A program made the position numbers and the translations under genes. Shown here one piece after another: positions 8,975 through 16,979 of a stretch of 64,000 nt of DNA. The stretch lies in assembly GCA_019239965.1 (NCBI GenBank), contig JAFAZC010000190.1, positions 1 to 64,000 on the forward strand, read 5' to 3'. Below the pieces are notes generated by a model. That model was not told the DNA's origin. It saw only the letters and a program-made list of their open reading frames with translations, and ran no database searches. Origin of the DNA: Kutzneria sp. (GTDB lineage Bacteria; Actinomycetota; Actinomycetes; Mycobacteriales; Pseudonocardiaceae). The stretch's first letter is position 1. Each line of letters starts with the position of its first letter.

Positions 8975-9481
8975 TTGTCGCATCGCGTGCACACCGTGAT
9001 GCGCAGCCCTGTCGGCCCGCTCACCCTCGTCGGTGTCGACGGAACCCTGACGGGCCTGTACATGAACCGCCAGCGACACCGTCCGTCCGAGGACACGTTT
9101 GGTGTAGCAGACCCAACGCCGTTCCGCCGGGTTATCGGCCAGCTGGAGGAGTACTTCGCCGGGCAGCGAACCGAGTTCGATCCGCCGGTCACGATGTTCG
9201 GAACCCCGTTCCAATGCACCGTGTGGGCCGCTCTGCGCACGATTCCCTACGGCGAGACCGTGTCCTACGGCGAGTTGGCCGAGCACATCGGGCGACCGAC
9301 CGCGGCGCGAGCGGTAGGCCTTGCCAACGGCAAGAATCCGATCGGCATCATCGTGCCCTGTCACCGCGTCGTCGGCGGCAACGGTGGTCTCACCGGCTAC
9401 GGCGGTGGCATCGACCGCAAACGATGGCTGCTCGACTTCGAGCTCGGTGTCGCGCAAGCGGAGAGGAAAACGATGTACTGA
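8975..9481 (+). CDS. ogt: methylated-DNA--[protein]-cysteine S-methyltransferase
   Basis: A 168-aa O6-methylguanine-DNA methyltransferase that transfers the alkyl group from DNA to its own cysteine. The active site is PCHRV with the following [12 protein letters not shown]; the C-terminal domain motif [11 protein letters not shown] is also clear. The start is set at TTG 8975, placed 7 nt after the strong ribosome-binding site AAAGGA (8962-8967). The open frame further upstream overlaps the glycosylase gene and has no homology. It lies 14 bp after ada-alkA and is presumably induced with it. Confidence 0.92.
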   Translation: MSHRVHTVMRSPVGPLTLVGVDGTLTGLYMNRQRHRPSEDTFGVADPTPFRRVIGQLEEYFAGQRTEFDPPVTMFGTPFQCTVWAALRTIPYGETVSYGELAEHIGRPTAARAVGLANGKNPIGIIVPCHRVVGGNGGLTGYGGGIDRKRWLLDFELGVAQAERKTMY

Positions 9482-9493
9482 TCGAGCACCAGG

Positions 9494-10078
9494 GTGTCGG
9501 CCGCGACCATCGACCCGTCGGTGTACATCGCACCCAACGCCGTCGTCAGCGGCGATGTCACGGTCGGAGCGGGTAACCGCATCCTCTTCGGTGCCGTCGT
9601 GACCACCGAGGGAGGACCGGTGGAGATCGGTTCCGACTGCATCGTGATGGAGAACGCCGTGCTGCGCGGTCGACGGCGTTTTCCGTTGCGGCTTTGCAAC
9701 CACGTGCTGGTTGGGCCGCATCTATATCTGAATGGCGTGTTCGTCGAAGACGATGTCTTCCTCGCTACGGGGGTGTCCGCGTTCCCAGGCGCTCATATCG
9801 AGCGAGGAGCGGAGGTTCGGATTAACTCGGTCCACGTCAACAGCCGCGTGCTCCGTGACGCGGTCGTCCCGATCGGATGGATCGCTGTCGGTGCCCCGGC
9901 CGAGTTCTTCTCTCCCGAACGCTACGACGAGTACTGGCCCAAGCTGAAGGCTCTCGACTTTCCCGGCACGGTGTTCGGCATTCCCCGTGCCGAGCTGACA
10001 ATGCGGAAACTGACCGCCGGGTATCTCGAGGCGTTCGGTGCGCACGCCCATGACACTGTGGTCGGTGAGGCGCCCTGA
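9494..10078 (+). CDS. left-handed beta-helix (hexapeptide-repeat) protein
   Basis: A 194-aa protein made of imperfect hexapeptide repeats (residues about 1-135, e.g. IAPNAVVSGDVTVGAG), the signature of left-handed parallel beta-helix proteins such as gamma-carbonic anhydrase-like and acyltransferase enzymes. After the helix comes a short tail with WIAVGAPAEFFSPERY. Metal-binding histidines are few (HVLVGPH, HVNSR), so catalytic activity is uncertain. The gene begins at GTG 9494, 12 bp after ogt, and may be read through from it. The function is not recognised beyond the fold. Confidence 0.75.
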   Translation: MSAATIDPSVYIAPNAVVSGDVTVGAGNRILFGAVVTTEGGPVEIGSDCIVMENAVLRGRRRFPLRLCNHVLVGPHLYLNGVFVEDDVFLATGVSAFPGAHIERGAEVRINSVHVNSRVLRDAVVPIGWIAVGAPAEFFSPERYDEYWPKLKALDFPGTVFGIPRAELTMRKLTAGYLEAFGAHAHDTVVGEAP

Positions 10079-10103
10079 AGAGCGTGGCTGGCGGCGGTGT
10101 CGT

Positions 10104-10313
10104 TCACCCCGACTTCGGTCGTCCAGGATTGGCGGCCGAATCCAGGGCACCGAGCAACGCGCCGAGGCATATCTCGCGAAGCTCGACACGGGCGAAGGTC
10201 CCGTATGCCAGCCATTCCACACAGATCGTGCGGACGAACACCAGCCAGGCCCGCAGAATGGCCGACACGACTTCGCGGCGCTGGTCGGGCATCAGCCGCC
10301 GTCGCGGTCCCAT
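10104..10313 (-). pseudogene. remnant of a TetR-family regulator (C-terminal piece)
   Basis: A 69-residue frame with helices resembling the end of actinobacterial TetR regulators (ILRAWLVFVRTICVEWLAY then ELREICLGALLGAL). The helix-turn-helix part is missing: the sequence upstream belongs to the aat-like gene end and an untranslated gap. It looks like the debris of a regulator cut at the left edge of the peptide cluster. It could also be a short real protein, so the call is tentative. Confidence 0.4.
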
Positions 10314-10339
10314 ACCGGGAATACTAGTTGGCGGACATC

Positions 10340-11146
10340 TCACTGCGGCTCGCTGGCCTGGTGCCCCAATGCCAGTTCCTCGATCAGCCGGGCGGCCGGC
10401 AACTGAGCGTCCGACATGCGCACGGCGCGTGTACGTTGCAGCTCAAGCACGTCGTAGTAGGCACCCTTCCCGATCTCCTCGGCTCCCACCGAAGCGGCCG
10501 TAGGACTCATCATCTGCGCATCGAGCAACTCACCGCCAGCGGCCAACATTCGCGCCAGGGTGTCGAGTACGGCCACCTTGCCCGCATGTGACTGGACAAA
10601 AAACGCCGACTCCCAGCTGAAGATGCCGCCCACCTGCACGCCCATGCTTCCACCGACGAGGTTTTCGTTCTCCCAGACTTCAATGCTGTGGGCGTAACCT
10701 CGTCGATGCAGCTCCAAGAACGCCTCCGCCATACGGTTCGAAAGCCACGACTCGGCTCCACGCTCTGGACCGCACTTCTTCACGACGCTGTCGAAGCACC
10801 GGTCGACAGTGGTCGTCCAGCCTTTCTGGCGGATGACTCTGCGAAGTGTCTGGCCGGCCTTGGCACTGTGTCGGCTGATCACGGCCCTCGGATCGCGCGA
10901 CCACCACGTCAGGGAGAAGTCCGGGTTTCCAGGCGACATGCTCCGGATGGTTCCATCTCGCAAGGATTCACCGAAGCGGTCCTCGAAGAGGTCATCGAGC
11001 TCTTCCTGAATCGGAGGATATGGATAAAGTCCGTTCATGTAGGCTGAGATGAGTGTGTCGGGGTTCAGGTCCGCACCAACGGCCACCGGTCCAACTCCCG
11101 GTGAGTTTCTCCAGTCAACACTGTCCCAAATGCTGCCCTCGTTCAT
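10340..11146 (-). CDS. leucyl/phenylalanyl-tRNA--protein transferase-like (Aat family)
   Basis: A 268-aa member of the Aat/GNAT-fold family, which moves Leu, Phe or Met from aminoacyl-tRNA to an acceptor amine. Seen here: WWSRDPRAVI, the GYAHSIEVWENENLVGGSMGV core, FSWESAFF in place of the usual F-GESMF, and AQMMSPTAASVGA in place of the usual (I/L)D-Q...HL-SLGA. The last two replacements suggest altered substrate use. The sequence is clearly less GC-rich than its surroundings. It lies 70 bp downstream of the MFS exporter on the same strand, so both probably form one operon at the left edge of the peptide cluster. Aat is normally a protein-degradation (N-degron) enzyme; in a biosynthetic cluster it may aminoacylate the natural product or its precursor. 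That role is inference. Confidence 0.82.
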   Translation of the reverse strand: MNEGSIWDSVDWRNSPGVGPVAVGADLNPDTLISAYMNGLYPYPPIQEELDDLFEDRFGESLRDGTIRSMSPGNPDFSLTWWSRDPRAVISRHSAKAGQTLRRVIRQKGWTTTVDRCFDSVVKKCGPERGAESWLSNRMAEAFLELHRRGYAHSIEVWENENLVGGSMGVQVGGIFSWESAFFVQSHAGKVAVLDTLARMLAAGGELLDAQMMSPTAASVGAEEIGKGAYYDVLELQRTRAVRMSDAQLPAARLIEELALGHQASEPQ

Positions 11147-11216
11147 GTGCTGACCTCCGCTCGTTGGGTGACGAAAAGGGATTTACTCGTTGATTCGACG
11201 TGGTTGGGATGGAGGA

Positions 11217-12440
11217 TCAGCTCACGTCCGCTAGGGTCTGTCTGGACATGCTCCGCACATCGCGGAGAAGCATTACCGCAATCGTTGAGAGCGTGATGAA
11301 CAGGCTGATCACCACAAGACTTGGCTGCAATCCGAAATGCTCTTCAAGTGGGCCCGCGATAACTCCACCAAGCGGCGCGAAAGCGATTGAACAGAACATG
11401 TCGTAACTCGCTACCCGCGACATCTTCGCCTGGGATACCTCCTGGCGCAGCGCGGCCAACCAGCATACCCCGTAGATTTCATCACCAACCCCACCCGCCA
11501 AAGACGCCGTCGCCGCTAACGGAAGTGGAAGACCGAAGATCAAAGCGCACGGCAGCAGCACGAACAGAAGGCTTGCCGCGTTTCCGAACAGCAGAAGCTT
11601 CCTCGGCCTGAGTCTGGTCATCGCCAAGCCGCCGATCATGAAGCCGACAGTCTGAAATGTCAGCACCAGCCCCCATCCGGCTGCGCCCCAGGGGCTGGAT
11701 CTGGCGTATATAGGTCCCAGTACGCCCATGAAACCCACGACCATGGCATTAACCAGAGACATCTGAAGAACCATGGCCCAGAGCCAGCGAAAGCGTATGA
11801 ACTCTTGCCATCCTGTACGCATGTTCAGCCAGAGGTTCTCCCTCTTGTCAACATTGGCAACCGCTGGAAGCAGCAGTCCCAGGCGCAGGATAGCGGCGGG
11901 GACGAAAACGATGCCACAGCAGATAAGCCCCAGCGCTGGGCCGCAGAGGGCCACTATGCCACCGCCGATCCCGGCGCCAATGATTTGCCCAGAATTCTGA
12001 ATGAGGCGCAGTGTGGCCAAAGACTTTTCCGGGTTCTCTGCATCAATGATCTGCAGATTCGCTGCCTCGGCCGCCGGATAGTAGAAGGCGGTGGCAGTGC
12101 CAGCCGCAAAGGACAGGGCGCACATGACGACAATGTTGTGCCAGCCTTGCTGTAGCGCCAGCCCGAAACACATGAACGAGACGGCACTGACCAGATTGGA
12201 CGCGACCATCATGGACTTGCGTGAAATGCGGTCGCCGATCGCGCCAGCGTAGAGGACAAACACGATGACAGGAGCTGTCCGCGCAGCAGTGACAAGCCCC
12301 ACGTCACTTGCCGAGCCGCCGGCCTGAAGTACGGCGAAAGCGAAGGCGATAGGTCCGGCGTTGATACCTATCGTTGAAATCGCCGTACTGAATGCCTGGA
12401 TGCGAAAATTCCAACTGGCCCAGGCTGGGAAACTCGCCAC
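11217..12440 (-). CDS. MFS transporter, probable peptide-product exporter
   Basis: A 407-aa major facilitator protein with about twelve hydrophobic segments and the MFS loop GDRISRKSMMVASN after the second segment. It resembles the enterobactin/antibiotic exporter (EntS-like) group. The start is GTG 12440, preceded by the purine-rich GGGAAGGGCAGGCAAGG leader. GC content is lower than in the NRPS genes. It is the first gene of a leftward pair with the Aat-type transferase and reads away from the biosynthetic run, sharing the 575-bp intergenic region. The likely job is export of the peptide product and so self-protection; the substrate is inferred from position only. Confidence 0.85.
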   Translation of the reverse strand: MASFPAWASWNFRIQAFSTAISTIGINAGPIAFAFAVLQAGGSASDVGLVTAARTAPVIVFVLYAGAIGDRISRKSMMVASNLVSAVSFMCFGLALQQGWHNIVVMCALSFAAGTATAFYYPAAEAANLQIIDAENPEKSLATLRLIQNSGQIIGAGIGGGIVALCGPALGLICCGIVFVPAAILRLGLLLPAVANVDKRENLWLNMRTGWQEFIRFRWLWAMVLQMSLVNAMVVGFMGVLGPIYARSSPWGAAGWGLVLTFQTVGFMIGGLAMTRLRPRKLLLFGNAASLLFVLLPCALIFGLPLPLAATASLAGGVGDEIYGVCWLAALRQEVSQAKMSRVASYDMFCSIAFAPLGGVIAGPLEEHFGLQPSLVVISLFITLSTIAVMLLRDVRSMSRQTLADVS

Positions 12441-12510
12441 CCTTGCCTGCCCTTCCCCCCTCGGTTGGCCATGTCAGCAACGGTTGACCGGAGTTTACGG
12501 TAGGGGACAA

Positions 12511-12553
12511 GCCTCCAGCCTGACCAGCGAGACGGTCCCGTCAGCCTGGAGGC
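12511..12553. repeat. hairpin in the MFS leader (14-bp arms)
   Basis: Inverted repeat with arms GCCTCCAGCCTGAC (12511-12524) and GTCAGCCTGGAGGC (12540-12553), 13 of 14 positions paired, with a 15-nt loop. It lies 71 bp upstream of the MFS start codon and would be in its mRNA leader if transcription starts near 12850. It could be an operator or an attenuator hairpin. No U-tract follows on either strand. Confidence 0.5.
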
Positions 12554-12864
12554 CGTCAACGTTCACCGGGCCGCGACATGCCGAACGACAACCACGGCAC
12601 CGAACACAGTTGACCTCACTCGACGCGGACGAACCGCTGTCGAGGATGAAGGGCACGTGGATTTGCCTGGTCGAGCGCGACGGCTGATCAAAAACGGGCC
12701 AAGCTTGTGCACAGTTGACATCAGAGTGTTCTTGGGATCGGGCCGGACGGTCCCATGCCTACGGGGTGGTTCGCGCATTGAGTGCGGCGGCGACCCCCAT
12801 GGTCACTTGTTGATCCCTTTGGCGTCGACGAACGCATGGTTGGCACGCGCTTTCCGTTAAGAAA

Positions 12865-12892
12865 ACTGAGTGTGATATACATCACATTCAGT
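12865..12892. promoter_or_regulatory. CRP/GlxR-type operator palindrome
   Basis: A 28-bp inverted repeat: ACTGAGTGTGAT, four bases, ATCACATTCAGT (11 of 12 positions symmetric). The inner 16 bp, TGTGATATACATCACA (12871-12886), match the CRP consensus TGTGA-N6-TCACA fully, and also the actinobacterial GlxR/Crp form with central TA. It sits between the exporter operon and the biosynthetic operon, 123 bp before the first biosynthetic frame. Binding by a CRP-family protein is inferred. Confidence 0.68.
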
Positions 12893-13014
12893 GTTGTGGA
12901 TCGGGTTGCGTGCATGAGGATGCTGTCCGGGTAGGGGGCTCAGGGTTGATGTGTTCCTTCGATTTTTTGCGGATTCAATAGCATCGTCGACGCGCGTTTA
13001 TTGGCGCTCTCGGG

Positions 13015-14478
13015 GTGATGTGCATGATTCGCGGTGAGATTTATGACGCCTGTTCCACTTTTACACAGCCGTTGTCAACTGAGTGCATTGACAGATCGTT
13101 GATCGCCGGGGGCAGTGCCGAACGAGCCGTGTCAACGGAGGCCGTCTACAACTACGTGCGTGAGCGCGAGTCCAACGCTCGCACCTATGCCGACAAGTTG
13201 GACCGCGTCATCGAGCGTGGCTCGCTGGCGCGGGTGTGGGATAGCGAGGGGCGGGAGTATCTGGACTGCCTCTCGGTCGCGGGCACGTTGGCCTTGGGGC
13301 ACAACCATCCCATCGTCATCGAAGCGGTCCTGGACTTCATCGCTTCCGGCCAGGTGCAGCAGGCCCTCGATCTGACGACGCCGGCCAAGTACCGGTTCTT
13401 GCGCCAGTTGTTCGACGTCTTCCCCGCGGACTTCGGCGCCACCGCGAAGGTTCAGTTCTGCGGGCCCTCCGGCGCGGACGCGACGGAGGCGGCGGTCAAA
13501 CTGTTCAAGACCGCTACCGGCAGGCGCACGGTGATCGCCTTCCATGGCGCCTATCACGGCATGACGGCAGGATCCTTGAGCCTGACCGGCAACCTGGTCG
13601 CCAAGCGGTCCGTGGCCTCGCTCATGCCGGACACCCATTTCCTGCCCTATCCCGACAGCTATCGCTGCCCGTTCGGCCTTGGCGGGGAAGCCGGGGTGCG
13701 GGCCAATCTGCACTATCTGGAGCGCGTTCTCACTGATCCGGACAGCGGCATCACGAAGCCCGCGGCTGTCTTCGTCGAAGCCGTGCAGGGCGAAGGCGGG
13801 GTGATCCCGGCACCGCCTTCCTGGCTGCGCGGCCTGCGGGAGCTGACCGCCCGGCTGGACATCCCACTCGTGCTCGACGAGATCCAGACCGGGTTCGGTC
13901 GTACCGGCACCATGTTCGCGTTCGAGGAAGCGGGTATCCGACCGGACGCCGTGCTGATCTCGAAGGCTGTGGGGGGTGGTTTTCCCCTCGCGCTCGTTGC
14001 CTACGACGCCCGCTACGACGCCTGGTCACCCGGTGCGCACGCGGGCACGTTCCGTGGCAACCAGATCGCCATGGTCGCGGGTGCCACCACGATCTCGGTG
14101 ATCCGGGACGAGAACCTGGTGCACGCCGCGGTGGCCAAGGGAAAGCTGATCGGCGCCGGACTCGGTGAACTCGCCGATCGTCATCCCGAGATCGGCGATG
14201 TGCGTGGCCGTGGCCTGATGTGGGGCGTCGAGATAGTGGATCCGCGGCTGCCTGCCGACGCGTTGGGCGCCCATCCCGCCGATGGCGAGCGCGCCGCCGA
14301 AATCGGGCGCCGCTGTCTGGAACTGGGGCTGATCGTCGAACGCGGCGGGCGCCACGGCGCCGTGCTGCGTCTGTTGCCTCCGTTGGTCATCACCGAGGGT
14401 GAAGTTGAGGAGATGATTTCGAAACTCGGGATGGCGCTGGTCGCAAAGCCGCAGGGCAGCGGCAGAAGTGGACGGTGA
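13015..14478 (+). CDS. dat: L-2,4-diaminobutyrate:2-oxoglutarate aminotransferase
   Basis: A class III PLP aminotransferase (487 aa as drawn) that makes L-2,4-diaminobutyrate from aspartate semialdehyde and glutamate. It shows the Dat/EctB-type sequence throughout: RESNARTY, LDCLSVAGTLALGHNHP, QFCGPSGADATEAA, PYPDSYRCPFG, VQGEGGVIPAP and the PLP lysine in ISKAVGGG (about K317). It is the first gene of the rightward biosynthetic run. The start is unsure: the first 38 residues from GTG 13015 (ATG 13018 and 13024 are also possible) have no family counterpart, and GTG 13129 would begin just before homology. It supplies Dab, either as an NRPS monomer or for modification by the carbamoyltransferase homologue downstream. 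Confidence 0.9.
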   Translation: MMCMIRGEIYDACSTFTQPLSTECIDRSLIAGGSAERAVSTEAVYNYVRERESNARTYADKLDRVIERGSLARVWDSEGREYLDCLSVAGTLALGHNHPIVIEAVLDFIASGQVQQALDLTTPAKYRFLRQLFDVFPADFGATAKVQFCGPSGADATEAAVKLFKTATGRRTVIAFHGAYHGMTAGSLSLTGNLVAKRSVASLMPDTHFLPYPDSYRCPFGLGGEAGVRANLHYLERVLTDPDSGITKPAAVFVEAVQGEGGVIPAPPSWLRGLRELTARLDIPLVLDEIQTGFGRTGTMFAFEEAGIRPDAVLISKAVGGGFPLALVAYDARYDAWSPGAHAGTFRGNQIAMVAGATTISVIRDENLVHAAVAKGKLIGAGLGELADRHPEIGDVRGRGLMWGVEIVDPRLPADALGAHPADGERAAEIGRRCLELGLIVERGGRHGAVLRLLPPLVITEGEVEEMISKLGMALVAKPQGSGRSGR

Positions 14479-14607
14479 GGGATGGTCTGTTCTCGTTCGT
14501 CCGCGCTGGATGACCTGTTTGGCGCACGTCCCGGGCCGTCGGAGGCGGCTCGCGATCATGGCCAGTTACCAGTTCACCAATCACCAATTCCATTTGGGGG
14601 GTAAAGC

Positions 14608-15630
14608 ATGTTGAGTGCCGATTACGAGCACGACTTCGACACCGAGTGCGCGACCGCCGGTGAGGCGCCGAGGATCGCCGCCGCGGCGGCGCTGCTGGAG
14701 ATGGGAGACCGGCTCGGCCTCGTTTCCTTGATCGCGACCGGTGACGAGGTGACCGTCGAGTCGCTGGCCAAAGCCGCGGACCTGCCGGAGTCCGGTGTGG
14801 CCGGTTACTGCGAGGCCTTGGAGTCCGCCGCCATCATCGTTCCGGTCGGGACCTCAGGCACGGTGTTCCGGGCGGCGGACGACTTCGCGACAATCCGCCA
14901 CCAGGCGGGCTTCGTGTCCTGGACGATGAACGCCAACCGGCCGTTCATCGAGAACGCCCGCGCATTTCTCACAGACCCGTCTCGAGGGACTGGCATCGAC
15001 ATGCGCGACGGCCGCGAGGTCGCGGTCAGCTCCGAGTGGATGGGCTCCGTGGCGTTCTACCCGGCCGCGCTGTCCACGATCCTGAGGTCGAAACCGGAGA
15101 TCGTCGTCGACCTCGGTGCCGGGACGTGCCGCCTGCTGATCGAGATTCTGCGACGGCTGCCACAGAGCCGCGCTGTGGGCCTCGACCTGGACGGGCCCTC
15201 CTGCGAGGCCGCACGGCAAGCGGCGGAGGCCGCGGTTCTGGCCGACCGGCTGCAGGTGATACACCGGTCGATCCAGTCCATTGCGGACGACCCGTCACCA
15301 TTGGAGGGTGCGGATGTCATCCACGGTGGGTTCGTATTCCACGACATGATGCCTGAGGAGGAGCAGACCGCGGACCGCGTGCTGGCCAACTGCCGTGAGG
15401 CGTTGCGGGACGGCGGGATCATGGCCATCACCGAGGCCGTCCCGTACCTGCGCAACGAGCGAGAGCGGCGTTTCAGTGCCGCGGTGACGTACTACCACCG
15501 GCAGTTCATGAAGCGCAGGCTGCTCAGCGAAGACGAATGGAAGCGCAAGCTCCGCTCGGCCGGGTTCACCCGTGTCGAATCGATCGAGCTGCCTTTCCCC
15601 ACAGGCCGCCTGTTCGTCGCAGAGCGTTGA
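14608..15630 (+). CDS. SAM-dependent C-methyltransferase, MppJ/MrsA-like
   Basis: A 340-aa methyltransferase with an N-terminal winged-helix dimerisation domain (residues 1-100) and a Rossmann SAM domain with motif I VDLGAGTCRLL near residue 166. Two histidines, H245 in FVFHDM and H297 in TYYHRQF, have nearly the same position and spacing as the iron-ligand histidines reported for MppJ, the phenylpyruvate beta-C-methyltransferase. That makes an alpha-keto-acid C-methyltransferase the leading idea over an ordinary O-methyltransferase. The branched-chain aminotransferase at 29168 would then convert the methylated keto acid to the amino acid. ATG 14608 follows a GGGGGGT site. The substrate is unknown. 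Confidence 0.75.
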   Translation: MLSADYEHDFDTECATAGEAPRIAAAAALLEMGDRLGLVSLIATGDEVTVESLAKAADLPESGVAGYCEALESAAIIVPVGTSGTVFRAADDFATIRHQAGFVSWTMNANRPFIENARAFLTDPSRGTGIDMRDGREVAVSSEWMGSVAFYPAALSTILRSKPEIVVDLGAGTCRLLIEILRRLPQSRAVGLDLDGPSCEAARQAAEAAVLADRLQVIHRSIQSIADDPSPLEGADVIHGGFVFHDMMPEEEQTADRVLANCREALRDGGIMAITEAVPYLRNERERRFSAAVTYYHRQFMKRRLLSEDEWKRKLRSAGFTRVESIELPFPTGRLFVAER

Positions 15631-15700
15631 TCGACTCGACCCGTGGAGACCACATGGCCACGACAGTGAATCGTGGGCCTTCGACCGGCCGGTGCGACCG

Positions 15701-16966
15701 ATGACCGCCTCGAAGGACACCGCGGTGCGCTGCCCGTTCGCGGCAGGTGGGGACGTCGACCTCGTCGACCCCGATCTGTACGGCAACGGCGACCCGCACA
15801 CGGTCTGGGCAGAGCACCGGCGGACCGCCCCGGTGCGGTGGCAGCCGGTCGGCGCCGACCGGGGTTTCTGGTCGGTGACCAGATACGCGGACATCAGTCG
15901 TGTGTTGCGCGAGCACGAGACGTTCAGCTCGCAGCAGGGGACATTGCTGAACCTGCTCGGTGCGGGCGACCCCGCGAGCGGCAGCCAGCTGGCGGTCACC
16001 GATCCACCGCGGCACAGCGAGATGCGCGAGCCGCTGCAGCGCGCGCTGTCGATTCGGGCGATCGACCACTACCAGGCCGACATTCGCGCGCTGGTGGCCG
16101 GGCTGGTGGCGCCGCTGGCCGACGGCGGTCCGTTCGACCTCGCCGCGGCGATGGCCAGCCTCCCGATGGCCGTCACCGGGACGATGATGGCCATTCCCCG
16201 CGAGGACTGGCCGCTGCTGACCAGGGCGGCTACCGCCGCGCTCGCCGCCGACGATCCGGCCTACCAGGTCCGAGGTGGTCCGGAGGCGACGCTGCGCCGG
16301 TCGCACCGGGAGATCTTCGCCTACTTCCAGGACGTCGTCACGAGCCGCCGCAAGCACCCCGGTGACGACCTGATCGGCACGCTGCTTGGCATTCGGATGG
16401 ACGGGCGGGGCCTGAGCGACGGCCAGATCACGGCCAACTGCTACAGCCTGCTCATCGGAGCGATCGTGACGACCCCGCAGGTTGTCTCATCGGCCGTCGC
16501 ACGGCTGGCGGGCACCGGCGATCTGGACCGGTGGGCGGCCGACCCCAGCCTGATGAACACCGCCGTCGAGGAAGCGGTCCGGTGGGCGTCGCCCACCAAC
16601 CACTTCATGCGCTATGCGTTGCGCGACACCGAACTCGCCGACGTGGCGATCCGCGCGGGTGACGCGGTGGTCGTGTGGCTGGGCTCGGCAAACCGGGACG
16701 AGCGGGTCTTCCCCGATCCGTTCCACTTCGACATCGCACGCAAGCCGAACAAGCACATCGCGTTCGGTGTCGGTCCGCACTACTGCATCGGTCACACGAT
16801 CGCCCGGGTGACCCTGCGGATCGCGTTCGCCGAGCTGCTCGGCCGGTTCACCGGGTTGGAGCTGGCGGCGGAACCGGTGCGGTTGCGCTCGAACATCATC
16901 GCCGGCATCCGTGAGCTTCGGATCACGGGACGCCGGAGACCGGTACCGGCCGCGATCACAGGTTGA
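15701..16966 (+). CDS. cytochrome P450 with altered I-helix
   Basis: A 421-aa soluble bacterial P450. The haem-ligand loop is FGVGPHYCIGHTIAR with Cys about residue 362. The ExxR helix is EEAVRW, and the HF-type FHFDIARKPN segment is present. The I-helix reads LLIGAIVTT, so the acidic residue normally preceding the conserved Thr pair (AG-D/E-TT) is Val256. Such changes occur in P450s acting on carrier-bound or unusual substrates and can alter proton delivery. ATG 15701 is chosen; the longer frame has no homology. The gene ends 13 bp before the AurF-like gene and is in the biosynthetic operon. It probably oxidises an amino-acid precursor or the peptide. Confidence 0.87.
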   Translation: MTASKDTAVRCPFAAGGDVDLVDPDLYGNGDPHTVWAEHRRTAPVRWQPVGADRGFWSVTRYADISRVLREHETFSSQQGTLLNLLGAGDPASGSQLAVTDPPRHSEMREPLQRALSIRAIDHYQADIRALVAGLVAPLADGGPFDLAAAMASLPMAVTGTMMAIPREDWPLLTRAATAALAADDPAYQVRGGPEATLRRSHREIFAYFQDVVTSRRKHPGDDLIGTLLGIRMDGRGLSDGQITANCYSLLIGAIVTTPQVVSSAVARLAGTGDLDRWAADPSLMNTAVEEAVRWASPTNHFMRYALRDTELADVAIRAGDAVVVWLGSANRDERVFPDPFHFDIARKPNKHIAFGVGPHYCIGHTIARVTLRIAFAELLGRFTGLELAAEPVRLRSNIIAGIRELRITGRRRPVPAAITG

Positions 16967-16979
16967 CGAAAGGGGGGTC

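Larger units (their letters stand above)
12441..13014. other. 575-bp divergent intergenic control region of the cluster
   Basis: No convincing gene is seen between the leftward MFS gene and the rightward aminotransferase. The region holds the hairpin at 12511-12553, a CRP/GlxR-type palindrome at 12865-12892, and an AT-richer stretch around 12850-13010, which is where the promoters for both directions are expected. The short frames here (up to 108 codons) lack homology and good ribosome-binding sites. Confidence 0.7.

Noticed and set aside
12361-12860. Short frames (60-108 codons) in the divergent intergenic region
   Set aside because: No homology, no good start sites, and they overlap the probable promoters.
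13073-13093. TGTCAA...TTGACA inverted repeat, with TTGACA as a possible -35
   Set aside because: No -10 hexamer lies at proper spacing, and it is inside the reading frame if the upstream start of dat is used; too weak to call.
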